DNA of 41,598 bases from Deinococcus sp. (GTDB lineage: Bacteria; Deinococcota; Deinococci; Deinococcales; Thermaceae). The position numbers were made by a program, and so were the translations under genes. Below, piece by piece: positions 1-6,964 of this stretch. Where the stretch lies: assembly GCA_023382135.1 (NCBI GenBank), contig JAMCQK010000127.1:1-41598 (forward strand). Direction: 5' to 3'. The notes beneath the pieces are model-generated. The model did no database searches, was not told where the DNA came from, and saw only the letters and a program-made list of their open reading frames with translations. Within the stretch, counting starts at the first letter, position 1. The number at the start of each line of letters is the position of its first letter.

Positions 1-29
1 GCCCGCACCCGGCCCCGGCGGGCTTTTGA
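1..29 (+). terminator. Intrinsic terminator of a gene left of the window
   Basis: The first 23 bases form a GC-rich hairpin, GCCCGC (1-6) with GCGGGC (18-23), followed directly by TTTT (24-27). This is the classic rho-independent layout for plus-strand transcription, so a plus-strand gene probably ends just before the window, convergent with cdsA. The gene itself is not visible. Confidence 0.7.
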
Positions 30-93
30 TTCATACTTGCCATCCTTTCAAAAGGGCGTGCGCGGGTCGCTGTCCCGCCCAGTGAAGAAGTAG

Positions 94-132
94 CTTGACA
101 AATGGAAGCTCCACGGAGCTTCTTTGATCAAG
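94..132. terminator. Long imperfect hairpin between convergent genes
   Basis: GAAGCTC (105-111) pairs with GAGCTTC (116-122) around a 4-nt loop. The stem continues outward through CAAA (99-102)/TTTG (123-126) and CTTGA (94-98)/TCAAG (128-132), with small bulges. It lies downstream of the cdsA stop on the minus strand. It is probably a terminator or mRNA 3'-end structure for one or both converging units. The T-rich tract is only modest (TGTTTAATT on the plus side), so the direction is uncertain. Confidence 0.45.
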
Positions 133-200
133 TGTTTAATTGCAAAAGTCTATTTATGGCTAATACCAAAAAAATTGGTTATCTAAAAAACTAAATGGTT

Positions 201-1091
201 TCAGGAGAAGATGACCTGCAAGTAAAACGTAATGGGCACACTGAACAAAAGGCTGTCCATTCGGTCCAAAAGCCCGCCGTGGCCGGGGAGAAAACTGCCA
301 GAGTCCTTTACTCCACAGTAACGCTTGAGCATTGACTCGGTTAGGTCTCCCAGTTGCGCCGCCAATGAGAGCACTAGGCTCACCACCAAGAGTTCCACCC
401 AGCCAAACGGAAAAGCCTCGCTCACGATGCCCGCGTAGGCCAGGAGCGCCACAAAGCTAAAAAGAATCCCACCCACCGAACCCTCAACGGTTTTTCCCGG
501 GCTAATAGTGGGGGCGAGCTTATGCCGTCCATAGCGCCTGCCCACGATATAGGCCCCGGTGTCGGTAGCGAAGCTGGCAATGAGCGGGAGCGTAAGCGTC
601 CAGATGCCCTGTTCGGCGTTTGGCAGGTAGCGGAGAAGCAGAAAGAAACCCAAGGTCCAGGGGACGTAGATGAAGGCCATCAGGCTATAGGCAAAGCGCT
701 GAATGTTTCCTCCGAATAGAAGCTCATAGCTGAAAGCCCCGATGAGCACCAAGCCCAGCGCGATTTCCCGCCAGGGGATATGAGGATAGGTGTCGTAAAG
801 CTGGGGAAGTGAGAAGGACAGCATGACTATGCCGCCAAAACGCAAGAAGTGCATGTTGAGCTCTACACCTTTGTGGCGCAGCATGTCGCGCAGCTCGGCG
901 GTGGCAAGCCACAGAAGTCCAATCAGCGTCGGAATCACCAGCGGGAGCCCTACCCACATGATGAACGCCAGTGCCAAGAGCCCCTGCACGCTGCTGACTG
1001 TCCGCGCGAGTAACGAATCCTTCGCTCCCCCGTTGTTTTCGGAGCCGGCTTCTGTTTTTAAATCCACGCGCTCCTCAACTTTCCCAGCCAA
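201..1091 (-). CDS. cdsA: Phosphatidate cytidylyltransferase
   Basis: CdsA makes CDP-diacylglycerol from CTP and phosphatidic acid at the inner membrane, the branch point of phospholipid synthesis. The 296-residue product is rich in hydrophobic segments. Near the C-terminus it carries the family signature: S-x-L-K-R, then KDSG, then LPGHGGLLDRMD, with the Asp pair that binds metal and CTP. It is the last gene of the rpsB-tsf-pyrH-frr-cdsA operon, a widely conserved order, and starts 18 nt after frr. The longest frame begins at TTG (1089-1091) without a good ribosome binding site. A GTG eight codons in, preceded by GAGGAG, is an alternative, so the N-terminus is uncertain. The conserved neighbours dxr and rseP do not follow; hairpins at 94-132 and 1-29 end the region. 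Confidence 0.93.
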   Translation of the reverse strand: MAGKVEERVDLKTEAGSENNGGAKDSLLARTVSSVQGLLALAFIMWVGLPLVIPTLIGLLWLATAELRDMLRHKGVELNMHFLRFGGIVMLSFSLPQLYDTYPHIPWREIALGLVLIGAFSYELLFGGNIQRFAYSLMAFIYVPWTLGFFLLLRYLPNAEQGIWTLTLPLIASFATDTGAYIVGRRYGRHKLAPTISPGKTVEGSVGGILFSFVALLAYAGIVSEAFPFGWVELLVVSLVLSLAAQLGDLTESMLKRYCGVKDSGSFLPGHGGLLDRMDSLLFSVPITFYLQVIFS

Positions 1092-1109
1092 GAACTGCTT
1101 GTAGTGTAC

Positions 1110-1667
1110 CTAATTGCCTAGAATTTCCTGTTCCTTCTTGTGTAAGTGCTCGTCAACTTTGTGTGATAGCTCGTCAGTGATTTTTTGGATCTCGGCCTCG
1201 GCACGTTTGAGGTCGTCCTCGGAGATCTTCTTGTCCTTCTCCCACTTCTTGACCTTGTCCAGCGCGTCGCGGCGGGCGTTGCGGATGGCTACTTTGGCCT
1301 CTTCAGCGAAATGCTTGACCGATTTAACCAGGTCTTTGCGCCTGTCTTCGGTCAGTGGGGGAACGGGGATGAACAGTGAATCCCCCTGGTTATTGGGGTT
1401 CAAGTTAAGGTCCGATTCCCGGATGGCTTTTTCAATAAGCTTCAAAGCCTGTGGATCCCAGGCTTGTACCACTAGTGTTCGGGCGTCCGGGGACGAGACC
1501 GTGCCCAGCTGGTTCAAGGGCATCATGGAGCCGTAGTAGTCAATTTTCACATTGCTGAGGAGCGCTGGGTTGGCGCGCCCACTGCGGGTGGACGCAAGGT
1601 GGTGGTCCAGGGCCTCGAGGGCCTTCTGCATCTGCTCACGGGTTTCGCGGTAAAGTTCTTTTAGCAT
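1110..1667 (-). CDS. frr: Ribosome recycling factor
   Basis: RRF splits the post-termination 70S ribosome together with EF-G. The 185-residue length is the family norm. The product shows the N-terminal block with STSRxGRANPALL and the conserved NNQGDSLFIPVPPLTEDRR region, and the last third is the charged helical hairpin (KKWEKDKKISEDDLK). The start is ATG at 1665-1667 with a good GGAGG a few bases upstream. It lies between pyrH (58-nt gap) and cdsA, in the same direction as the translation operon, so it is most likely cotranscribed with rpsB, tsf and pyrH. Nothing is unusual. Confidence 0.97.
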   Translation of the reverse strand: MLKELYRETREQMQKALEALDHHLASTRSGRANPALLSNVKIDYYGSMMPLNQLGTVSSPDARTLVVQAWDPQALKLIEKAIRESDLNLNPNNQGDSLFIPVPPLTEDRRKDLVKSVKHFAEEAKVAIRNARRDALDKVKKWEKDKKISEDDLKRAEAEIQKITDELSHKVDEHLHKKEQEILGN

Positions 1668-1725
1668 AGGGGCCTCCGCTATTTACGATAACGAAAATTT
1701 GGCCTGAGTATAGGTGGCGCTTGAC

Positions 1726-2430
1726 CTAGTTGTGGATCAGGGTGCCCACGCGTTCGCCCCGGATTAGCCGCTCCAGCTGTCCTGGCGAGTAGATATCAAA
1801 GACTACAATGGGCAGTTTGGCCTCTTGGCATAGCGTTATGGCGGTGGAATCCATCACCTGGAGACCCTTGTCCAGTACTTCCCGGTAGGTCAGTTCCGCA
1901 TACCGTGTGGCAGCTGGATTCTTGCGGGGGTCGTCGGAGTAGACGCCATCCACCTTGTTCTTCGCCATCAGCACCAGCTCAGCCCCGACCTCGAGGCCCC
2001 TGAGCGCAGCGGTGGTGTCGGTGGTGAAGAACGGGTTGCCCGTCCCCCCTCCAAAAATCACGATGCGGTCTTTTTCCAGGTGTCTAAGCGCCCGGCGGCG
2101 AATATAGGGTTCGGCCACCTGGGCGATGGTGAGGGCAGTCTGGACCCTGGTGGGGATTCCGGCTGCTTCCAAAGCGTCCTGCAAGGCCAGCGCATTCATT
2201 ACTGTTCCTAGCATTCCTATGTAGTCCGCTGTGGCACGGTCCATGCCCACACCCTGCTTGGCTCCCCGCCATAAGTTGCCCGCTCCCACCACCACGGCAA
2301 GCTGTACGCCGGTGGCGTGTGCCTTGGCGATCTCCTGCGCTAAAGTCTTGGTGGCGTCCGGCTGGATACCCAGACCGGAATCGGTGAGGAACTCGCCGGA
2401 AAGCTTGAGGAGCACGCGTTTGTATCTCAT
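1726..2430 (-). CDS. pyrH: Uridylate kinase (UMP kinase)
   Basis: PyrH phosphorylates UMP to UDP in de novo pyrimidine synthesis. It belongs to the amino-acid kinase fold, not the NMP-kinase fold. The 234-aa protein starts RYKRVLLKLSGEFL (the KLSGE nucleotide-binding loop), then has VVGAGNLWRG, the GIPTRVQTAL segment, IVIFGGGTGNPFFTTDT, and a C-terminal LCQEAKLPIVVFD. All are typical of bacterial UMP kinases. It sits between tsf and frr, the normal position. A strong hairpin lies in the 70-nt gap from tsf, so expression may be partly uncoupled from the ribosomal genes upstream. Confidence 0.96.
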   Translation of the reverse strand: MRYKRVLLKLSGEFLTDSGLGIQPDATKTLAQEIAKAHATGVQLAVVVGAGNLWRGAKQGVGMDRATADYIGMLGTVMNALALQDALEAAGIPTRVQTALTIAQVAEPYIRRRALRHLEKDRIVIFGGGTGNPFFTTDTTAALRGLEVGAELVLMAKNKVDGVYSDDPRKNPAATRYAELTYREVLDKGLQVMDSTAITLCQEAKLPIVVFDIYSPGQLERLIRGERVGTLIHN

Positions 2431-2452
2431 GCCGAAAACCTGACACTGAAAG

Positions 2453-2488
2453 CCGAAGGCCGAATGTCCAAGGACGCTCGGCCTTCGG
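2453..2488 (-). terminator. Hairpin between tsf and pyrH (attenuator or partial terminator)
   Basis: CCGAAGGCCGA (2453-2463) is perfectly complementary to TCGGCCTTCGG (2478-2488), an 11-bp GC-rich stem. The loop holds a further GTCC/GGAC pairing. Read on the minus strand it lies just after the tsf stop and before the pyrH start, and is followed by CTTTCAGT, which has too few U residues for a strong terminator. It may be a partial terminator, a processing site or an mRNA stabiliser. Confidence 0.55.
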
Positions 2489-2500
2489 TCTTAGACATCT

Positions 2501-3091
2501 TTACGCTCCAACCTCGAAGCGGCAGAACCGCCTTACCACCACGTTCTCGCCAACTTTTGCGATCACCTGTTGTACCAGTTCCGCTATGCGGATTTTGTCA
2601 TCCTTCACGAAGGGTTGCTCCAGCAGCACTGTTTCCTCGCGGAACTTCTTGAGCCTGCCTTCGGCAATTTTCTCTGCAACGCCCTGGGGCTTGCCCTCAT
2701 TCATGGCTGCCTGGATGTAAATTTGTCTTTCCTTTTCCAGTTCCGAAGCCGGAATCTCTTCCGAACTCACGTAGCGGGGGTTCGCCATGGCGATGTGCAT
2801 CGACAGGTCCCTGCACAGGCGCTGGAACTCTTCGTTCCGTGCCACAAAGTCGGTCTCGCAGTTGACCTCTACCAGTACGGCCACGCGCCCGTTGTGGTGT
2901 AGATAGTTGCCGATAAGCCCTTCACGCGCCTCGCGGTCGGCCTTCTTGGCCGCCTTTACCGCCCCGCGTTCGCGCAACAACTGTAGTGCCTTGTCATTGT
3001 CCCAAGCCGCGTCCTCGAGCGCCTTTTTCACGTCCATCATTCCGGCGCCAGAAGACTCACGCAGCTTTTTGATCTGTTCCATCTGGGTCAT
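2501..3091 (-). CDS. tsf: Translation elongation factor Ts
   Basis: EF-Ts is the guanine-nucleotide exchange factor for EF-Tu. The product has the N-terminal UBA-like helix bundle (LRESSGAGMMDVKKALEDA) and the conserved core motif NCETDFVARNEEF that contacts EF-Tu. At 196 residues it is much shorter than the roughly 280-residue E. coli protein. It matches the short single-core EF-Ts known from Thermus and relatives, which is one of the taxonomic pointers in this window. The ATG overlaps the end of rpsB by 4 nt, so the two are translationally coupled. Confidence 0.97.
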   Translation of the reverse strand: MTQMEQIKKLRESSGAGMMDVKKALEDAAWDNDKALQLLRERGAVKAAKKADREAREGLIGNYLHHNGRVAVLVEVNCETDFVARNEEFQRLCRDLSMHIAMANPRYVSSEEIPASELEKERQIYIQAAMNEGKPQGVAEKIAEGRLKKFREETVLLEQPFVKDDKIRIAELVQQVIAKVGENVVVRRFCRFEVGA

Positions 3092-3831
3092 GCTTCTACC
3101 TCTACCGCTACCTCTGCATCTTCGGATGGGGCTTCGCGCTTACCTCCCCCGCGGGTTTCGACAATTAGATCGGTCACACGGGTCAAGAGAAGCTGGATGG
3201 AGCGGATGGCATCGTCGTTTCCGGGGATGATGTAGTCCACCAGGTCCGGGTCGGAATCGGTGTCGGCCAGGCCCACTACGGGGATGCCCAGTTTGCGGGC
3301 TTCGGCCACAGCAATGGTTTCCTTGGTGGGGTCTACCACAAAGATGGCGTCCGGAAGGCGTTTTAGCTTGCGGAAGCCGCCCAGGTATTTTTTCAAACGT
3401 TCCATCTCGTGCTGCAAGCGGACCTGCTCGGTTTTGGGGCGCTCGTTGATGTCCGGCGAAGCGAATAAGTCTTCCAACTCTTTAAGCCGGTTCACGCGTG
3501 CGCTGATAGTTTTAAAGTTCGTGAGCATACCTCCCAGCCAGCGCTGGTTTACGTAAGGCATACCGCAGCGGTCGGCCTCGAGGGCGACGATCTCCTGCGC
3601 CTGTTTTTTGGTGCCCACATACAGCATGGTCCCGCCGCGCATGGCCAGGTCCTGCACATAGCCAAAGGTGCGTTCAATCTCGACCATGGTTTTTTGCAGG
3701 TCGATGATAAAAATACCGTTGCGCTCGGCGTAGATAAACCGCTTCATTTTTGGGTTCCAACGCTTGGTCTCGTGACCAAAATGGACCCCGGCTTCTAATA
3801 GTTCTTTGATGGTGACGTTTACCACTGACAT
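3088..3831 (-). CDS. rpsB: 30S ribosomal protein S2
   Basis: S2 joins the small subunit late and bridges head and body. The 247-aa protein has the family landmarks: HFGHETKRWNPKMKRFIYAERNGIFIIDLQKT near the N-terminus, LYVGTKKQAQ, NQRWLGGMLTNFKT, and the P-D-A-I-F-V-V-D and GIPVVGLADTDSDP motifs. The C-terminus is acidic and variable. It is the first gene of the minus-strand operon. An untranslated leader of about 95 nt separates it from a TATAAT box at 3934-3939. S2 operons are often regulated through such leaders, but no known leader motif was recognised here. Confidence 0.97.
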   Translation of the reverse strand: MSVVNVTIKELLEAGVHFGHETKRWNPKMKRFIYAERNGIFIIDLQKTMVEIERTFGYVQDLAMRGGTMLYVGTKKQAQEIVALEADRCGMPYVNQRWLGGMLTNFKTISARVNRLKELEDLFASPDINERPKTEQVRLQHEMERLKKYLGGFRKLKRLPDAIFVVDPTKETIAVAEARKLGIPVVGLADTDSDPDLVDYIIPGNDDAIRSIQLLLTRVTDLIVETRGGGKREAPSEDAEVAVEVEA

Positions 3832-3933
3832 AGTCCTCCACTGGGAAAGGTTGAGGTTGGCGTTAATTGAGCGCCGTCAGCCTTCAGCACGGGACCTTTC
3901 CCTGCCCGCGCCCGCTTTCGGCACACCCGACCG

Positions 3934-3939
3934 ATTATA
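3934..3939 (-). promoter_or_regulatory. Promoter -10 box for the rpsB operon
   Basis: On the minus strand this reads TATAAT, a perfect -10 consensus. It lies 95 nt upstream of the rpsB ATG and is the only good box in the gap. The -35 region at about 3957-3962 (TTCCCC on the minus strand) is weak. Confidence 0.55.
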
Positions 3940-4157
3940 GCGGTGAAACCGTGAATGGGGAAGGGTAGCCCTAACGTCTCCCTGTTTCATTCCGCACCCC
4001 AGATCAAGTTATTTTGCACACACACCGCCCTTTCAAGTCAGGCAAGGAGCCTGTTTTGTGTTGACCCAAGAGCGTTCCGGACCCGGTCTAGGGCCGATTA
4101 GGCCTGGGAACGGCCCTTAGGAAAAAGCTCGGGAGGATTACCCTGGGTCGCGCCTGC

Positions 4158-4163
4158 TATACT
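4158..4163 (+). promoter_or_regulatory. -10 box of the tRNA-Ala gene
   Basis: TATACT lies 25 nt before the first base of the mature tRNA, a plausible distance for a short 5' leader removed by RNase P. No convincing -35 hexamer is seen at the optimal spacing. Confidence 0.5.
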
Positions 4164-4188
4164 CTGTATCGCCCTATTTGGGCTGTCT

Positions 4189-4263
<75 letters not shown>

Positions 4264-4293
4264 AAACGACAGGGGAGACCCTGCCTTTGTTAT

Positions 4294-4302
4294 TGATATG
4301 CT
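4294..4302 (+). promoter_or_regulatory. Extended -10 directly before the oxidoreductase gene
   Basis: TGA-TATGCT fits an extended -10 (TGnTANNNT). Its hexamer ends 6 nt before the ATG at 4309, so transcription would start at or next to the start codon and give a leaderless mRNA. No Shine-Dalgarno sequence is present. The same layout recurs before other genes of this window. Confidence 0.5.
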
Positions 4303-4308
4303 TTCTGC

Positions 4309-5442
4309 ATGAGCCCAGATGTTTCGTCAGGTTCAGTCTGGGACGATCATTCCTGGACTCCCCTGCCATCGCTGGAGGGTGATTTAAAAGCCGATATTTG
4401 CGTTGTCGGGTTGGGCGGCTCGGGCCTGGCTGCTGTTCACGAGCTTCTTAGGCTAGGCGTGAGCGTTGTGGGAGTAGATGCCGGGCCTGTAGCCGGTGGT
4501 GCCGCGGGCAGAAACGGCGGTTTTTTGCTTGCGGGACTAGCGAAGTTTTACCACCAGACGGTTCAAAAGTTTGGCCGGGAAAGAGCCAAAGACATCTACC
4601 AGGCCACGCTAAACCAGATTGACCGCATGACCGAAGAAACTCCTCTGGCCATAAGACGTGTTGGTTCGCTGCGTGTTGCCGATACTCAAGAGGAATCCCA
4701 GGATTGCTTGAAACACGCCGAAGCTTTGCATGCGGATGGCTTTGCGGTTGAACCTTACGAGGGCCCAGAAGGGCGCGGAATTCTGATTCCCACCGACGCT
4801 GCGTTTAATCCGCTTTTGCGTTGCCGCATCCTGGCAGAACGCGCTACTCTGGCGGGCGCGCGGCTCTTTGAACACTCGCCTGCCGTGCACATCTCGGGGA
4901 ATGAAGTGCGGACACCCAAGGGTAGCGTGTGCTGCAAAAAGGTGATTGTTGCGGTTGACGGGAAGCTAGAGCTGCTCCTGACTGAACTTTCCGGAAAAGT
5001 GCGTACTGCGCGGCTGCAGATGCTGGCTACCGCGCCCACAACGGAAACGGGCTTTCCCAGGCCGGTTTATGCCCGCTATGGCTATGAGTACTGGCAGCAG
5101 CTGCCGGATGGCCGCATTGCCGTAGGTGGCTTCCGCGACCTCGGCGGTGAGGCGGAATGGACTTTTAGCGACCAGTCCACCCCGCTAATCCAGGCAGCAC
5201 TGGACAAATTGCTTAGAGAGCGGCTGGGCGTTCAAGCGCCAATCACCCACCGCTGGGCGGCTTCCGTTGGTTATACACAGACTGGTCTGCCAATTATTGA
5301 AGAAACCCGGCCCAATGTTTGGGCTATCGGTGGTTACTCAGGCACAGGCAATGTCGTCGGGGGGCTTTGCGGCCAAGCTGTGGCGCAAATAGTCACAGCT
5401 GGCAGCCCGGGTTTTGCCGGGCTGATTTCAATCAAATCATAG
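4309..5442 (+). CDS. FAD-dependent amine/amino-acid oxidoreductase (DAO family)
   Basis: The 377-aa protein has a Rossmann dinucleotide motif ADICVVGLGGSGLAAVHELL (GxGxxG at residues 34-39) and, just after it, GGAAGRNGGFLLAG, which is typical of D-amino-acid/glycine/gamma-glutamylputrescine oxidase-like flavoproteins. The C-terminal WAIGGYSGTGNVVGGLCG segment closes the FAD site. It is expected to oxidise an amine or amino acid with FAD in the cytoplasm; the substrate cannot be read from the sequence. It is a single gene behind tRNA-Ala, convergent with the aminopeptidase gene. The start is supported by the leaderless-type -10 six bases upstream. Confidence 0.8.
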   Translation: MSPDVSSGSVWDDHSWTPLPSLEGDLKADICVVGLGGSGLAAVHELLRLGVSVVGVDAGPVAGGAAGRNGGFLLAGLAKFYHQTVQKFGRERAKDIYQATLNQIDRMTEETPLAIRRVGSLRVADTQEESQDCLKHAEALHADGFAVEPYEGPEGRGILIPTDAAFNPLLRCRILAERATLAGARLFEHSPAVHISGNEVRTPKGSVCCKKVIVAVDGKLELLLTELSGKVRTARLQMLATAPTTETGFPRPVYARYGYEYWQQLPDGRIAVGGFRDLGGEAEWTFSDQSTPLIQAALDKLLRERLGVQAPITHRWAASVGYTQTGLPIIEETRPNVWAIGGYSGTGNVVGGLCGQAVAQIVTAGSPGFAGLISIKS

Positions 5443-5495
5443 GGAAAACCATCTGCTCCTATGCACCAAATTTGTTCTGAGCCGTGTTGCGTAAC

Positions 5496-6731
5496 CTAGC
5501 TAACCCACTCCCCGGCCCTCATCAGCGGCTCAACCTGCCCGTTCTGGCTGATTCCGTCCACGTCTACCTGTCCTGAGCCGATCATCCAGTCGGTATGAAT
5601 CAGGCTGTCATTGAAACCTTTGGTAGCTTTTTGGCCGGCTGAGAGCTCTGTAGAACCTTCCAAGCATTCGTCGTAGGCACGGCCAAAGGCGATGTGGCTG
5701 GCGGCGTTTTCGTCGAACAGGGTGTCATAGAAAAGGATGCCGCTTTTGGACACAGGTGAGCTGTGGGGTACCAAGGCAACTTCTCCAAGCCTCTTTGCGC
5801 CCTCGTCGGTATCCAGCAGGTTTTTGAGCACCGTCTCGCCTTTATCCGCGCCAATCTCCACAGCTTTGCCTTGTTCGAACCGGACACGGATTCCTTCAAT
5901 CAAATTTCCGTGCAAACTTAGCGGCTTGGTGCTGGTGACGTATCCTTCCACATAGCTCCGGTGGGGAGTGGTAAACACTTCCTCGGTGGGCATGTTGGGG
6001 ATGCAGGTAGAGCCATTTTTGGCTTTTCCCGCGCCGCCAGCCCAGAGGTGGCCGTCGGCGAGCCCAACGATAAGGTCGGTACCAGGTCCTTTGAAGTGGA
6101 GGGCTTTGTAACGCCTGGCATTCAGGAAGTTCACCCGCTCTTGGAGCGATGCGGTGTGGGCCTTCCAGGCGGCTACTGGGTCTTTTTCGTTCATCCGGGT
6201 GACCTCGAAGATAGCGTCCCAGAGCTTTTTCATTTGCTCTTCTTGCGTGAGAGCGGGAAAAATCTGACTGGCCCAGGCTGGCGTGGCTGCCGGCACAATG
6301 CACCAGTTCACCGCGAAGCTGGTAATGCGCTCGATATAAGGTTTGGTGTATCTCGAGGCCGTCTGTGAGGTCTTCCGGATAAGTTCCGGGTCTTGATCTT
6401 TTAGAAGCGTGGGGTTATCCGCCGAAATATTCAGTACGCCGGTGCCTTCGTCTATTGCCCTTACCAGCCCGTCCACCCTCCAGGCATCAAACTCTTCGAA
6501 TGAATCGCGAGGGGCGTACTTGTACCGGGCAAGAGCTACCTGCTCGTCCAGCCAGTTGACCGTGACAAAGCGCGAACCTGCTTTGTAGGCCTCCTCAGCC
6601 AGCTTTCTGGCGAGAGGAGCGGCCTCGAGTGGGGAACGGATCATCAACTTCTGCCCTGGCAGCAAGCCAACCCCAACCTTTACCGCCACCTCGGCAAAAC
6701 GCGAAAGCATTGCATCAAACGAGTCGTCCAT
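5496..6731 (-). CDS. Thermophilic metalloaminopeptidase, M29 family
   Basis: M29 enzymes (aminopeptidase T/II/S type) remove N-terminal residues from peptides using two bound metal ions and work as cytoplasmic dimers. The 411-aa length is the family norm. The C-terminal half carries the expected metal and catalytic motifs: LGEVALVPHSSP (Glu), ENAASHIAFGRAY (His and Tyr) and the distal SLIHTDWMIG (His-x-Asp). The end GQVEPLMRAGEW also matches. The family is strongly represented in Thermus. It is divergent from trpB. A TAGAGT box ends 6 nt before the ATG, which suggests a leaderless transcript; the AGGAGT between the box and the ATG could also act as a ribosome site. Confidence 0.92.
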   Translation of the reverse strand: MDDSFDAMLSRFAEVAVKVGVGLLPGQKLMIRSPLEAAPLARKLAEEAYKAGSRFVTVNWLDEQVALARYKYAPRDSFEEFDAWRVDGLVRAIDEGTGVLNISADNPTLLKDQDPELIRKTSQTASRYTKPYIERITSFAVNWCIVPAATPAWASQIFPALTQEEQMKKLWDAIFEVTRMNEKDPVAAWKAHTASLQERVNFLNARRYKALHFKGPGTDLIVGLADGHLWAGGAGKAKNGSTCIPNMPTEEVFTTPHRSYVEGYVTSTKPLSLHGNLIEGIRVRFEQGKAVEIGADKGETVLKNLLDTDEGAKRLGEVALVPHSSPVSKSGILFYDTLFDENAASHIAFGRAYDECLEGSTELSAGQKATKGFNDSLIHTDWMIGSGQVDVDGISQNGQVEPLMRAGEWVS

Positions 6732-6737
6732 AGGAGT

Positions 6738-6743
6738 ACTCTA
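6738..6743 (-). promoter_or_regulatory. -10 box of the M29 aminopeptidase gene (leaderless type)
   Basis: The minus strand reads TAGAGT, followed by six bases and then the ATG. This fits the TANNNT -10 pattern of leaderless genes. No -35 consensus is seen. Confidence 0.5.
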
Positions 6744-6789
6744 CCCGTGTTGACGTGGAGGTTGGACTGGTCTAGGCTTGTGTTTAACC

Positions 6790-6858
6790 ATGGCAAAGTC
6801 GCGCACCCCGCGCACATTCAAGTGGCACCACCAGCGCTGGAGGATTTTCCATAGCTAG
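6790..6858 (+). CDS. Candidate Trp-containing leader peptide upstream of trpB
   Basis: An ATG-started frame of 22 codons (ending in TAG) lies in the 233-nt gap before trpB. It encodes a basic peptide with two tryptophans, at residues 12 and 17 (K-W-H-H-Q-R-W-R). Trp is normally rare, so two in 22 residues just before a trp gene suggests an attenuation leader. A hairpin (6854-6902) begins at its stop codon. There is no clear Shine-Dalgarno sequence, the Trp codons are not adjacent, and no U-tract follows the hairpin. The call is therefore tentative. Confidence 0.3.
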   Translation: MAKSRTPRTFKWHHQRWRIFHS

Positions 6859-6902
6859 CCTTGCCTTGACCGGGATTTCTCCAACTTCAAGAGAGAGCTA
6901 GC
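6854..6902 (+). promoter_or_regulatory. Hairpin in the trpB leader
   Basis: GCTAGC (6854-6859) pairs with GCTAGC (6897-6902), and further in CTTGA (6865-6869) pairs with TCAAG (6887-6891); between them is a symmetric 5x5 internal loop with two possible pairs. It overlaps the stop codon of the 22-codon frame upstream. It could be part of an attenuator or translational switch, but it lacks the poly-U of a terminator. Confidence 0.35.
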
Positions 6903-6964
6903 AAACGATGTCCGCTTGCGGCGCAGAGAGCTGTGTTGATTTGCACCATGAACAGCGAGGCAAT

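Larger units (their letters stand above)
3832..4188. other. Intergenic region between rpsB and tRNA-Ala
   Basis: No protein gene is visible. The left part is the rpsB leader and promoter on the minus strand. CAGGC (4039-4043) and GCCTG (4049-4053) form a small hairpin followed by TTTTGTG, a weak terminator-like element on the plus strand. The right end carries the tRNA promoter. Confidence 0.5.

Noticed and set aside
4016..4030. Stretch resembling the 16S rRNA motif ACACACCGCCC
   Set aside because: Only 11 bases match and neither flank continues as rRNA; chance similarity.
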